64,000 nucleotides of DNA, taken from contig JAJEKV010000046.1 of NCBI GenBank assembly GCA_021234155.1, positions 5,275,012 to 5,339,011 of the forward strand, read 5' to 3'. The stretch's first letter is position 1. Each line of letters opens with the position of its first letter. This DNA comes from Isoetes taiwanensis (taxonomy: Eukaryota; Streptophyta; Lycopodiopsida; Isoetales; Isoetaceae). Below the pieces are notes generated by a model that worked only from the letters and a program-made list of their open reading frames with translations, ran no database searches and had not been told where the DNA came from. This document shows positions 36,143 to 48,559 of the stretch, one piece after another. A program made the position numbers and the translations under genes.

Positions 36143-36190
36143 AGAAATTTATCGCGGCGACCAAGGCCGCCGGGAACATTTCTCTCTACC
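36143..36190 (+). repeat. Short dispersed repeat, copy 2
   Basis: ACAAGAAATTTATCGCGGCG, then ACCAAGGCCGCCGGGAACAT, the fuller version of the sequence at 29108-29150. It contains a GCGGCG/CGCCG inverted centre typical of a hairpin. It lies inside a 102-codon frame (36001-36309) that I do not regard as a gene. Confidence 0.5.
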
Positions 36191-37059
36191 AACTTGATGT
36201 CAGTTCTAAACCAAAGTATTTTGGAGGGCATTTCAAGATAAAATTTTTCAAAAGGCCTAAATTTTTGTTCCATGGAAAAAGGAACAACATTATTTGCACG
36301 ATGCCCTAAAGAAGATTCAAATTGGTGTTATTCTGAATTGAAAGAATAGAGGCACGTATATAATGGGTGTATATATGAAGTGAAAGTTTCATGTAGCCTG
36401 TATGTAGTCAATGTTTTAGGATATTTTGCCCATGTAATTAATTTCTTAGGCAATTTTACTATGAGAAACTGCTGAGCACTCCAGATATGAAGGATGCTCA
36501 CGACATGGCATATGATTCAAAAAACAAGTTTAAGTTTTGTCATGACTTGTCCTACCAGACGCTGGAATTTCTAATGTGGGTGGGCACGGTAATATTTTGT
36601 CAAATGTTGCCCCTAAAGTGTGACAAACATGGCTAAGCCTTTTAACAAAATGATGAATTAATATTGTTTTGCAGTCAATTGCGGCCTACTTGCTATATCT
36701 TTCAGTATGGGTACATAATAACATACTTGAAGGAATAGCTTTGGTGTTTCTTTTTCGTACATGGAAGCGCTTACTTTGCCATTAAAAGCATCTTATAATT
36801 TTAATGAGATTCAAACAACTACGAAGGATGGTAAATGCATCAACCCCATTCCTTCTATCTGCGTTAAAATTCTTCGAGCCAAACATTACAAAGTTCTATT
36901 GAAGATCCTAGTGCAAAGATAGAAAGGTTTTGTAAAACTCTATTGAAGACCCTAGTTCAAAGATAGGAAGGATTTGTAAAACTAGATAATTGTCAGACAT
37001 CATTGAGGAAAACTAGACAATTGTCAAACGTCATTGAGGAGGGAGGTAATGATTTTCTT

Positions 37060-37235
37060 TTGTTTTCCTTTCATATGTTTGCACTAAGATGCAAGCTCTT
37101 ACATTAAGGAATGAAGTTCATGCCCATATAATTAAGGGCAACTTGGTGGCAAATGTTTTTCTTTCTAATACCTTCATAAACATGTTTGTTGAATGTGAGA
37201 CTTCAGAAGATGTTTTCTTTTTTTTTTGAGAAAAT
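37060..37235 (+). pseudogene. Pentatricopeptide-repeat (PPR) gene fragment
   Basis: One frame gives FHMFALRCKLLH; after a one-base shift the next gives LRNEVHAHIIKGNLVANVFL and NTFINMFVECETSEDVF. This is the well-known HAHIIK-G-...-N-FV-NTLI-MY-KCG block of plant organelle PPR proteins of the P-L-S class. It is about 50 residues only, frameshifted, and followed by a T-run. A dead fragment. Confidence 0.65.
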
Positions 37236-37934
37236 GCTTAAAGAAAATATATGTACCTAGACAATCATGATAAGATTCCCAACGTGGTTTTGCCCAAAGA
37301 GGAAATAGTATTCAAGCTCTGCTTATATTTTTTTCATACAAAACATTTCAAGGCAATGATGATTTTCTTTCCTCTCAAAAGGTATGTTCTTTGCAATTAA
37401 AGGACTTTATGATGGTTCTGCTTGGTTTTACAGTGAGAAGATTTTGGTATGTGAATCAGAGACTATTGAATCCTCCTTCTGAGTACAGGATGGGGACAAT
37501 AATTTAGCTTTGGTGCCTTGGGTATGTTTGTTTCTGATGGATCAATGGGCGCAGAAATTGTTCACTATGAGAGCGGAGGTAAATTAGTGATTGAAGATGT
37601 AACTGATAGTCTAGCTGAAAATCAAAACATGAATGATGATGTGACGGCCATGCCAGTTAACCTTTATGGTAACTGGAGATCCCATCAATCTCGACCATTG
37701 GATCTACTTAAGCTTAAAAACTTAAGAAATTAACTCACGCATCCGCAACCATAACACTTAGGTAAAGAATTTAATCTTTATATCAATATTCCAAGGTCCC
37801 AAAAACTATTCCCCCATAACCAATAATAATATTCTCACGCTACATCCATGAACTTAGCAATTATACTTTCAACCCAGTTCTTGTAATAATCAACAAGTTT
37901 GTTTATTTGCAATACAATTCCTACTATCGCCTTC

Positions 37935-39403
37935 CCAAAGTTTAGTTACACGCCAGAGCCTCTTGCACGTCTGCTTACACCATCAACAATGGGGTTAATC
38001 ATAGGGACTAAGTGGGGATCGAGGTTCTAGGGCATGCCTAAGCATCAACAACATAAAGCATCCATCCAAAAACAATAACTTAAGCTTACCGTAGCCTCAC
38101 CCCTGAAACTCAAGTTAGTAATCCATACAAACATGTCCCACAATGCACAATTTACCCATGAATAGCTACTACATACTACAACCATTGCAATTCAATACAA
38201 GACACCCCAATTAACATAATAACAACTTAGCAACCATGGCAACATAGACAACAACCAATATTCCTCTGGGTCTGAGCATGGTCAACTCGGCTGATCAGGC
38301 CAATGACATAGAGGCGAGGTAAACCACGTGTGTACACACCCATCCACGCTGTGTCCAGCATTGGAGAACCACTTAACTGTGCAAGACGTTGTACCCTAAG
38401 GTACCAACGCCCGATGTTCTAAATAAACCATTCACATATCACTGTGCAATAACCGCGAGTCTAGACCATCGTACCTAGACTCCGGCCCCAGAGGATTATG
38501 TCACAGAGCATTCCAATACTATTATAGCACTTCGCATAAAAATATATCATAGCATATTTCAACAAGGGATTCTCAATGTCAACCAAATTGTGTAGCAAAT
38601 CATAATGCCATATTAGTGGGTAACCAACCACACCATGATACATCCCAAAGACATGTTTTTAACAATAATCCATGGACGCATAATTATACTTTACTAAGCC
38701 AACCCAATCAGAGATATGATAAATCATAATTCCTTTAATTAAATGCAAACGCTAACAACACGCTACATTGACAATAGTAAATATGATCCCATGCTCCCAT
38801 AGGCCCATAGGCCGATTGGTCCCATAGGCCGATTGGTCTCAGTGGACGATAAAAAACCTATTCTATTCTATTCTATTCCTAGAACAATTAAATCACCGAC
38901 ATGATATACTATTTACCACAGATGATAATCTAAAAGCACTATTTTTCCTTCTTTTTTACATTCAAGAATCTATCTTTGATTATGTTAATTCAATCAGATC
39001 ATGCCTCAATCCATTAAATCTACAACCCATCATCAAAGCTCATTAAGTTTTCCCAAACTACGTCAACCAAAACATCACAAGAACCCCAGGTGTAAGACTT
39101 GACCCCCACGTGGAAATACTTTGCTCCTTCTCCTCGATTCAATTCTGATCAATCTGGTGCAAGCGCATCCACCACAACAAAAAAGGCTTCTTTCCCATGG
39201 AAAACTCATTCCCAAGAAATTAAGAATAATATTGTTGTGCCTATATAACCTAACAATGACCTTGCACGCACACATGCATGCACACAGTGCATGCATGTAT
39301 TCCTAGCACATAATCATTTATTTTACCATTGAAAATTCACTCTTATATAATGGCAACGTTACTTACATCTTAATGTTGGTGCAAGGTTGCTAGGTCCGTT
39401 ACA
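37935..39403 (-). mobile_element. LTR copy 1 (minus orientation) with adjacent 3' interior
   Basis: About 1.47 kb, repeated at 53270-55124 in the same direction. Read on the minus strand it begins TGTAACGGACCTAGC at 39403. Immediately outside (39404-39424) the minus strand reads TTTTTTGAGGAGAGAC, a polypurine tract, so this is a 3' LTR. The next few hundred bases (to about 39700) read like the end of a Ty3-type interior, but no protein domain is certain. The lower end is CCAAAGTTTAG without a clean TG. It carries a LINE-tail insertion (38790-38877) and lacks a 125-bp piece present in copy 2. Confidence 0.75.
38787..38877 (+). mobile_element. LINE 3'-tail insertion with (CTATT)n tail
   Basis: Contains CCCATAGGCCGATTGGT words (three partial copies), TCTCAGTGGACGATAAAAAA and four CTATT units. 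LTR copy 2 has the uninterrupted site (CCATGCTCCTAGAACAATT at about 54440-54459), so this is a genuine, severely 5'-truncated insertion. Confidence 0.75.
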
Positions 39404-40328
39404 GTCTCTCCTCAAAAAATTCAACCCATGTCCTCATGGGTGCATCTTAGAGCACTCATGAAAAATCCAGTTTGTATCTCCCTTTGTGACATCTTCCTTG
39501 GAACAAACCCAACCATTGATCTAAAAAAAATTTTATAGTCTCCCTCCTTAATTCCCCGGGTCTCTTCCCTTTATGCCTTCACACCTTACTCCTCAATTCA
39601 ACATACTCCCAAAGGAATATAATTTTGTCCCTCAGAACTGACCCATCCTTGTCAAACACAATTGCTTAGCCTTCCAATCCAAGATGATGCCTCTCCAAAC
39701 TTGAAAGTTCAAAGCTACCTTCATACAAGTAATTTAAGCTAAAGGAAAGATACATATTAGATAGCTCCAATGCACGGCGCTTCTAACATTCAATTTAACA
39801 TACCGCCGAGTCTAGAACTAACTCAAATATTAATAACATTGAGTATACTCTATGCATCAATAACAACAAAAGGAAAAGAGGAACATACATATCCAATTCA
39901 ATAACCATCATCCAATTAAATTGGGATTATGTCAACTCCAAAATCACGCCAACCTGCTATTGTCTTCTAGGGGGTTTTTGTTTTTTTTAATCTTTTTTTT
40001 TGGACTTCAAAAATAACATAAGGTTGCGATTCACGTGTGACTTTTCATATGCGAATTGAAATATGCAGAAATGAAGAGCAAGTTGCTAACATAGATGAGA
40101 CAAATATTGCTTGCTCAATAGATGATAATATTAGGTTTGATAATAACAAATTGCATTATTTTATGGGCAATTACGAGACTCGAAATTATCGATACATGGC
40201 ACAAATATCATACAAAAAATATCATATATTCCAATAAAACATTAAGGGATCAATCCATGTTTTTCCACGATTTAACAAGGTGTGGTTCCATGTCACCGTT
40301 CTATCCAGTTTCAGTGCAATCTAACACT

Positions 40329-40850
40329 TCACCCACCGGGCATCCCCATAGCCAAATTATGCATAATAGACACAAACTTCACGAGAAAATCATCCGTCCC
40401 AAAGTTTTTTGGATCGTAAGATGGTGGATTCTGGGCTGTGTTTTGATTGTAGAAGCATTTGAGAGCATCATCATCCACTATGATTATATCATCCTTATTC
40501 TCGATACCAAGTTCGTCCATCATGTTACTCAAGTGTTTGATGAAGATAGGCTTGCCCTGTTGGATCCTTGGGATTAGTGAACTTCACGATTTGTTCTGAT
40601 CCCAAAGGGTCAACCAATTTCTACGCATTTCCCCGGTGCCTCCAAAGTATCCTTGATGTTCCTTAGTTCCATGGATGACCAAATACCAACTCGAAATAAC
40701 CCGAATGCCTCGTCTAGCATCTCCTTCAAGTCGCGGCCGCGGATAGATCCACTTGGTGTTTGATTCTACCGGTGTCCGATGAAACCGTTCTCTAGCCACT
40801 TTATTTTTCGGAAAAGTCTTGCAAAGGACTCCGTTTAGGTCGAACACCAC
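40329..40850 (-). pseudogene. FCP1-like domain of copy B
   Basis: Aligned by eye with copy A (11780-12300), the two agree in most positions through SNTKWIYP, IWSSME, WDQ, VKHL/IKHL and VDDDALKCFYNQ. One extra base near 40727 and small shifts near 40640, 40595 and 40565 break the frame. The final MHNLAMGMPGG corresponds to MRGLAAGKTVS in copy A. Confidence 0.75.
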
Positions 40851-43139
40851 AACCTTCTTAGAAAACGCAATGGAAGCCGGGAAACATCAAACATGTATCC
40901 GGGTCAGCAAGATACGATAACACAAAACAATACAAACGCACCAAGCGTGATTTGAAATAGTCATAACCAAATCGCTCCGCTGGTGATTTAGTTTGACAAC
41001 GAAAAATAATCAAAAACGCTTTGCGCCGATTTAATTCAAAGGTAATACAAATTAAATCACGCTGGCGTGGCTATTTCGTCGGCAAGGCCATACCTATCAT
41101 CTTCGGTTTATTTTTGCCGTCATCGGCGTCATTCTCCCCTCCGCCACCCTTAATCTTCGTCTTCTTCCATTGTTAGGATTGTTATTTTCTATTAGTTCCG
41201 GCTGCGTCCTTCACAACCCGACATTATTTTACTATTGATTTGGCAAACCTCAGGAATCACTAGAGCCGCCGTTGCCTTCATTTTCGGTTTCCACATCAAT
41301 TATTTCATTGTTAACACAATGAATCTACTCTATTGTTGCTTGCATCACCCGCAATGTGGGCAAGGATATTCCCTAAGTTCGCCGCCATCATCGGTACTTT
41401 GAGCAACCAGGTTTAGCGACTATTTGTTCATTCTTGCTTTCCTTATCGTCAAGTAGATTACTAGTTCCCTCTCCGTGAGCAACGCCCACTTTCGAATTGG
41501 ACAAGTCTCTTAGACTTTTGATTCTTGATGATTTCAGGTTGCCATAAGGGCCTTTAGGAGACTTGGCAAGCACATGCATGAGGAATGGTTCAAGAAAGTC
41601 TTTGGCCCGCTCATCACTCACAAAGCAAAGACATCTTCTTGCACCCATAAGAGCCTCTCGGGCAATATAACCTCAACATGAAGCTCCAAGCGGGTTGTAT
41701 CAATTGGAGCAAATGCCTCGACGAGGTAAGCAGCCATAGACGGGAAATCCATTTTTATTTAAGGGGCCTTCTCCTTAGTTTGTAGCTCAGACTTGATTTC
41801 CCACTTAGGAGGGGGGTCCCGATCCTCATCCTCTTCTGACTCATCCTGTTCTGACTGATCCTGATCCGTATGAAAGAATATAGTTCTTAAGTCTGGATCA
41901 TCTAGAAGAAAACATTCCCATGCACTGCTATTGTCACCCTTGGCCTTAGCAATATCATATTCCTCGTCGACAGATGGATATCATAATAAAGATCACATGT
42001 GCCATCTTCCGTTCTGTTCGCAGCTCATTATCCTTAACATCATATATTAGGCATCCCTCCCTAATAACTTTGAGGCACTCCAGATCATGAGCAGCAGATA
42101 GTGCATGCAGATGTGACTCACATGAAGGACAAACGATGACAATAGTGAAGGACCTCTCGCTTGTCAATCCTATACAACCGGTAAAGAAGCTACTTGTGTC
42201 CTTACGGTTCATGCCCATATCTCCTCTCCCCCACCCTCGCTTTGTCCAACACAAAGAGTGATATATTTTTAAGGCCAGAAGTTGAATCTGGCAAGAGACC
42301 TTTGTACCCAATGGAGACTGAATACTGGACAGTGTCGTCTTCTCCAGTAATCTTCTTCACAAGGGCCACTTTTCTTCTCAACTCAGCCAGTACCTTAGGG
42401 GGTAGAGTCTCCTTATGTTTTGTATTTTTAGCCTTCCAATTCTTTAGGAAGTCCTTTGACCAGAATACAAACTTCTTGATGTCATCATTACTGACCTTGT
42501 ATTTGTCCAGCAATCCAATTTGAGATAATGCCACATCCCCGATAGCCTTTGTAACTTCGGCTCCTCGCCGACTTCATTGTCACGTACATCCTTTACATGA
42601 TCGGCAGCACTCAACGAAGGACATCCTATCCTTGGTGAAAGCACCCTTCTTGTATAAGACTTCCTTCTTTAAGCCTTTGGTCTAAAACCCAAATGGTCTC
42701 CCGTCCCTAGCCCCCGAGTCTTTCTCATCTCTCACATTCAAGTCAAAGATGCTTACATCAACAGAGGCACCCTACCCATAGTATCGGCGGCTTCCCTTGT
42801 GCATAAAAAAGCGTCCCTGCATTCATTCCACTTGAGCCATCTTGCCTCCTTACAAAACACAATCTTATACTGAGTCATTGGTCGACCTGGCGATGAGCTT
42901 CGAGGAAGGATCTGCAATGTCATCACCACCTTTTTCTTTGATTTTCTTGCGGTCTTCTTCTTCTCATGTATAATTGTCCGCGACGAGTCCGCTCCAGCGG
43001 CTTGAATACCTCGGACTTTGACCATACATGCGGTGGGCAATGGGCAGCCATATTCCACCCACTGTTGGCCATGTGGCGTGGCGCGGTTGTTCAACGTATG
43101 GACCGCAATAGTACGGACATTGAATCGATATCATAGAAT

Positions 43140-43400
43140 AGAAACACGCCCGGGATTTGAATAGAATTGATGAAGAGAAAAACCACGCTGGCGTGAAATG
43201 AATAAAGTTACTAATGCAATTCCGCCGGGGCGTGCTTTCAAATCAAACCAATTCCACGCCCGGTGTTTTCAAATCAATCAATTCCGCCCGGTGTTTTTCA
43301 AATCAATTGGTTGACTTGAAAACACGCTGGCGTCGAATTCGATTGATTTCAAAACACGCTGGCGTGAATTGGTTTGATTTGAAAGCACGCCTGGCGTGAA
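43140..43400. repeat. Intronic cluster of CACGC-GCGTG palindromes (copy B)
   Basis: At least seven units occur in 260 bp. These include CACGCTGGCGTG at 43184-43195 and 43355-43366, CACGCTGGCGTC at 43323-43334 and the perfect CACGCCTGGCGTG at 43386-43398. Decayed forms lie near 43146, 43226, 43256 and 43287. They are spaced by TTTCAAATCAA/TTGATTTGAAA, itself an inverted word. The cluster fills the intron just after the 95-nt exon, as in copy A. Confidence 0.8.
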
Positions 43401-43427
43401 TACAATTTATGAAACCGGGTTGATTAC

Positions 43428-43522
43428 CTTTTGTATAGAAATGTCTTCCCCATTTCATTCAAAGTTGCACTAATCTCGACCAAATCTGCGGGTGAAGTAT
43501 TGGCATCAAGATCTGACACCTC
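43428..43522 (-). CDS. Conserved 95-nt exon of FCP1-like copy B
   Basis: Preceded on the minus strand by ATTATAG and followed by GTAATC. It encodes VSDLDANTSPADLVEISATL, ending NEMGKTFLYKR. The length equals that of the copy A exon at 10807-10901. Confidence 0.7.
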
Positions 43523-44619
43523 CTATAATGCGCATAGTGATTGTAGAACACTTTTTTGGCTGTTTGTTACGCTTTTTGCTTTTGATGATGGCCTTTTGTG
43601 CCTCAACGAATCTTGCCGTCGATGATGACATATTTAATATCATCACTTGATAATAGCTCACGGGCGTTAGATCCACACCAAGAGCTTGTTCGAGATCATA
43701 TCCCAAGGTAGCACATCCGGCATAGGCATTTGACCCGGATTACTAATCATGCTCTCGAACAATCTCCATGGCATGTCTTTGGATCATATCTCCTGCTAAC
43801 ATAAATGGAGCTTGGTGAACGGATGAGGGACTTCACATGGATCGCAAAAGTTTCCTTAAGACCCAATGGATAATGGTCGTGATACTTATTCACTTGTTCA
43901 TGGCCTCTAGTTGCGCCACTCTGTCTGTTCATTCTCAAAAGCGAAGCCTCCATGCCTTCCGACAACTGCGGGTTGAACATTCTTCCCTAGATCTAGGACC
44001 CTTTTAGAAGCTTTCAAGTCGGCTAATTCCCTAGCTTGCTGCAAATAGTGACTTGGTGTCGGTTTAGTGAACATGCCTCTCACGCAATTTGTAATAACCC
44101 CTTGGCAAATAGATATTGGCGTAATCTTGCTACATTGGTTGGCCAACCATACTTAAAACATGTCTCACCGTTCACATCTGCCTTCATGAGCGTATCCTTG
44201 TATCGCGGTAGCTCTCTGGTGAGTAAGTCCGGCGGATCTTTCTTACGCTTACGTGTAATCTCCAAGAGCAATTTGCGGTTGGTGTCATCCTCTTCCTCAC
44301 AAGAGATTAGGATCCCTTGTTTGGCCATCTTATCGCTTCCTTTTTCCTCGAGAAGAGAGTTAAGTCGAGCTTGCCATTTGTCTTGGCAAGGTCAACGTAC
44401 CACTCGGCACCCTCGTCCATTTCCTCTTCGGGGCGGGCGGTGGTGGTTGGTTGCTATAAGAATCGGCCCTTCATCATCTAAGGTGAGATCATATGGTGCG
44501 CATGGGTTACGTCTGCCCTTGCTTTCTTGGGGATTAGAACCCGAATTAGTAGGGGTTTTCTTCCTCTTGAGCACGCAAATGAAGATGAGCACTTTTAGAG
44601 TACTTTTCGAACAAGAGAT

Positions 44620-44670
44620 CACGCTTGGCGTGCATTTAAACCTAAATTAGTACAAATCACGCTTGGCGTG
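44620..44670. repeat. Two CACGCTTGGCGTG units
   Basis: CACGCTTGGCGTG is present exactly at 44620-44632 and 44658-44670 (13 nt, one arm mismatch), 38 bp apart, at the 5' side of the visible coding part of copy B. Confidence 0.8.
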
Positions 44671-44994
44671 TTGGTATCTCCTATTATTGACCATGCTATG
44701 CGTTAACTTGAAACTAAATTATTTTGCATCCACATTTTAAGCTACATACCCTTCATGAATGCATATTTCACACTATTTAACCTCATTGAACATTGCTATC
44801 TCCAACTGTCTAACACCGCTATATTCTATATATAAAACAGAGCAAAATTATGTTCTACAGAACGGACAATCAGAGCATTAACTGATGTTAATACTTAAAA
44901 TTCATGCAAAGCATAATAACTCAAACTCATGCAAAGCATATTAAGTGAAAGGAAATATCTCAAATTCATGCAAGCATAATACTCTCCACACAGT

Positions 44995-45315
44995 GGGTAA
45001 AAGCATGTTAGGGTGTACCACTTTTGGAACCTGCAAAAGTACATACACTAGGTACTTCAGAACTGGGTACTTTCTCATTTTTATTTTCATTAAAACTAGT
45101 ACAAAAGTCCAAAATAAAAGTCAAGGACGCATTAATATTCAAAGTTAAGATAAAGATAATGCTACTGGAGACCAAAATATATATAAAAGTTCTAGAGTGT
45201 ACCTTTTATTGAGATATTACACAAGTACCCAGTACCCAGTCCTGGGTACCTTTTTAGGTACTTTTTTGGTCACTAAATAATACTTTTTAAGGGACACCCT
45301 AACATGCTTTTACCC
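44995..45315. mobile_element. MITE-like element, copy 1
   Basis: 321 bp with inverted ends GGGTAAAAGCATGTTAGGGT on both sides. Interior ends are rich in GTACTTTT/AAAAGTAC and GTACCCAGT/ACTGGGTAC words. Flanks read CAGT before and AGTG after; allowing for one lost terminal C, the duplication is CAGT (4 bp). No coding capacity. Confidence 0.8.
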
Positions 45316-45967
45316 AGTGTGTATTCTGTGGCAAATTAAATACCTTGAATAGGGTTACGTGTATTACGTATTATTCGATCAACGTCCTCACGAAACTTGA
45401 GAAAGAGCGGGTTTAGAGATTCCTCTTCCACCACTTCCTCTGCCCGTCCCCTCGACCTCGATTAAACTTTAGAAGACATCTCGGAGTCGCCTAGTAATGA
45501 AATTTTCCGGAAGATTAAAACCGGATCTGGCCTTTCGGTACTTTCGAAGAAATAGCTTTTTTTTACTGCAGATGCGAAATAGAAATTTGAATTTCAAGAA
45601 AACACAAAATCTGGGTTTTGAAATATTCTTGACACATACAAATAATAATGGCGAAGACCCGTCCAGCGACTTCTTTCATTAAGTTTTTTAAAATCCCGCC
45701 AAATTTATCCCGCCTAAACGTAGTTAACCTAATCTTTCTTCTAATTGAATTTTCCGACCGCCGGAGTTTCCATAGCGCCTTCACTTCTCAAATCAACTTG
45801 AGACTCAAATCAACTTCTCAAGAATGGCTCTGAGAATTCGGTACTCATCTCATTCCAATAAGCTTGAACATTAATTTCCAATAGTAGGTGTCTGAATAGC
45901 AATTTTCTGCAGGTCGAAGATGAATGTTTCATGTTAACTACAAATCGAGAAAAAGGAAAGTAGGATT

Positions 45968-46150
45968 ATGCAAGATCGACTCCATCGATCCGACCGTAAC
46001 CTTGCCATGGAATTCCCGGGGATAAGTATGTCCGAAGTTCTGATGATTAATCGTTGCGCTATGGATGAAGCTTTACCTCATGAGACACCGGTGGGGATAC
46101 GGTTGGAGAAAGTGTTGGAACATTTGTTGCATGGCCAAGAAACCGCTTAA
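45968..46150 (+). other. Short ORF, unknown
   Basis: A 60-codon + strand frame (MQDRLHRSDRNLAMEFPGIS...) with natural composition. It may be an exon of an unknown gene or chance; nothing around it helps. Confidence 0.2.
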
Positions 46151-46379
46151 AAAGGTATGTAACATGTATTACATTGTAGAAATATAGAAGTAGACAAAAT
46201 TTGTTGTATTCATTGGAAAAAGATTACAATTGTATATAATCTCGGATAAACCGGATAAACCGGACAAAAATCCCGGACCATCTTGTTTCAAGCCCGGTCT
46301 TCGAGTAGGCGGGCTATCGATCTCCCATTTGCATTGCGGGGCATAGTGAATTCTTCCGTAAAACCCGGCCAAAAACACG

Positions 46380-46446
46380 GGCTCTAGCTCCACCACCCCC
46401 CGCTCCACCTCCACCTCCTGCTCCTCCTCCTGCTCCACCTCCCCGC
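46380..46446. repeat. Low-complexity CCT/CCA tract
   Basis: Triplet-like CTCCACC/CTCCTGC sequence that gives a Gly/Ala-rich run on the minus strand within an 89-codon frame (46314-46583). A real Gly-rich linker is possible, but I do not treat it as a gene. Confidence 0.5.
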
Positions 46447-46966
46447 TCCATTGGTTGAACCTCCAATGCATCATTATAAGCGCTGCGGTAGTGGTTCCAT
46501 TGGTTGAGCCATCTCCATTGCATCGTTATACACGCCTGTGGTAGTGGTTCGTGTTGGGGCATCCCGGCATAGAGGCTAACCACTAAGAAACGCTAGCTCC
46601 TCATTTTGAATCTCGAGTGACGGATCGCGAGATTCACTCTCGATCAATGCATGTCTTGCATTCTCGAAGTGATTAGATAAGAGGGCGAGCCTCCGATGCG
46701 ATTGCAAGGGCCCCCGAGCCCGGATCTATCATTGCCTGCGCTCTGCTTTGCCATCATCATTACTTGATCCAAGTACTCCGGGGGTTGCAAAGGCGGTGCT
46801 CCAAATTAACCGGTGCTCGGCCGGTTCAACCGACCGGAGATTGGAGCCAAACCGAGGCGGGGCGTGTGATTGCTGGCCCAAATGTAATTCCAATCCATCT
46901 TCGTCCAACCGGGTGATTAATGTAACCCCGCATCTATCAATAGGAAGTGGCCGAGTATCGGTATTC

Positions 46967-47264
46967 CACGCTGGCGTGTTATATTTCTTTTATTTATAAA
47001 CTTAGAAACTAAAGAACACGCCCGTGTTTAAGCGTAAAAGTTGAAAGTAGGGATACAATTGTTTGCACGCCGGTCAAAAAAGCTATATAGGAAAAAAACT
47101 ATACACGCCGGCGTGCATTCGATTAGCCGTGTAAATAATTGCCCGCCCTTTATCTATTTACTTATCTATCTGTACAGGTTTTTTTTTTCTCCCTCCCTGC
47201 TGAATGCACGCCGAGCGTGTATTCATGTTGAAGGCTAAGATTACCCTAAAACACGCTTAGCGTG
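46967..47264. repeat. Cluster of CACGC-GCGTG palindromes upstream of copy B
   Basis: CACGCTGGCGTG at 46967-46978, CACGCCCGTG near 47008-47018, CACGCCGGCGTG near 47104-47115, CACGCCGAGCGTG at 47217-47229 and CACGCTTAGCGTG at 47252-47264. The 46.9-47.3 kb stretch holds no clear exon. Confidence 0.75.
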
Positions 47265-47819
47265 TTTCAAATATTATCTTTCAGATTTTTCTAATGCTTT
47301 CTACTACACATTCATAATAGAAACTTGCATGCAATAGCATGATTAATTCAGGAAGAGAAACTCAAGAATTTACTTTCGAAACAAAAGAAGCGGATGAAGT
47401 TTATAAAAACTATTACGGTTTTCATAAACATCATCTGCTTCCTCGCCTCGAGCAAATGCAAAAGCTTGTCTTCTTGGATTAAACCCGCCATTGAGATGAT
47501 ACTTAAAACTAAATGAAAACTAACCTTGAGTTCCGAAATTTTGGAAGGAGGATAGATGCTTGTGGTTTTAATTCCGAGGCTTTTCGATTCGCAGACCTTA
47601 GTCCTCTGCTTTTGGTTTTAATTCTGAGTCTCCGATGTCCTCTCTCTGAGATGCTCTGAGAACAAAGGTGGAGTCTTTTAGTAAGTTAGGAATTGCGAAA
47701 CCAAACATCTAACATTGATGAATATAAATCGCTCACCAAGATTTCGGGACGGATCAAACACCGCCAGGCATAACCCCCTAAATCGTCATTATGAAGGAAG
47801 GAAGAAAATGTAGGAACTT

Positions 47820-47916
47820 TGAGAGCGTAAAATGGATTTATATAGGCACAATTAGAAATAAGTTAAGCGTGAATAATTGATTGCTTGAATTAACTGCGCT
47901 TTGGCGTCATTTGTCT
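47820..47916 (-). promoter_or_regulatory. Putative minus-strand promoter, copy 1
   Basis: On the minus strand the order is a CGCTTTGGCG palindrome-family half, ATTATTCACGCTTAA, then GCCTATATAAATCC (TATA box at 47844-47837). A close relative with the same order lies at 48967-49045, and conservation in two places supports function. Transcription would head toward the FCP1-like copy B. Confidence 0.5.
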
Positions 47917-48559
47917 TCCCCGGACATGACATGTATATGGTATATATGGAGAATATTGCATTTCATGCAATAAATTCTCACCACATTTTATTCCATTCAT
48001 TGCATTCAAAAAAAAGAATTTCGAAATTTTATATAGGCTAAATTAAAAATAATTTTAAAGGCAAAATTATCAAGGCTAAAAATGACTTGTTGAGTTGGGG
48101 AATTGTTTTAGGTCGATAGGAAAATTTCCTATCTTCTTTGTGATTGATTTATAGTGTTCGAGACTTTGTTGACACAAAAATGCGAGACAAAATTTTGGAG
48201 AAAACACTTTGGAGACAAAATGCTTGGAGAAAACAGGTTTGATTTCATTCAAAATATTTTTATGTACTGAGAAAAACTGTTTGAAGAAAAAACTGTTTGA
48301 AGAAAAAAGTTTGTGAAGAAAACTATTTGATTTCATTCAAAATTGATATGTACGGATGCCAAGAATGGCTTTACAAAATGCCCGGCTTTACAAAATGCCC
48401 GGAAGGCTTTACAAGATGCACCGGGATGCATCATTGATCTTCCACGTCTGGAACAAAGAAGAAAGAAAGGTGTTAGAAAAGAAAGAAAGGTGAAAAAAAA
48501 AAATAAAAGCAGACATGCAAACACGGCTCATCTCTCACCATTCTAAAACTGGTCCGGTC

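Larger units (their letters stand above)
40329..44650 (-). pseudogene. FCP1-like (HAD-type) gene copy B, degenerate
   Basis: Read on the minus strand, a long multi-part coding region ends in the FCP1-like domain at 40850-40329. Motifs are VFDLNGVLC, ESNTKWIYPRP, a shifted IWSSMELRNIKDT, TLWDQNK, KPIFIKHLSNMMDELG and VDDDALKCFYNQ...NPPSY. The active-site motif is D-L-N instead of D-x-D, as in copy A (D-P-N). Upstream parts on the same strand are 41890-41388 (acidic stretch, then LPERLLWVQEDV and CFVSDERAKDFLEPFLMHVL), 42534-41990, 43094-42753 (MTQYKIVFCKEARWLKWNE), the 95-nt exon at 43522-43428, and 44328-44080. Frameshifts near 40727, 40640, 40590, 40565 and 42530 disable it. Function is unknown; the Ser/acidic-rich architecture suggests a nuclear protein. 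Introns hold the palindromes listed below. Confidence 0.65.

Noticed and set aside
36001-36309. 102-codon ORF
   Set aside because: It spans a dispersed repeat with a hairpin centre and has no homologous feel; frames in two registers are open.
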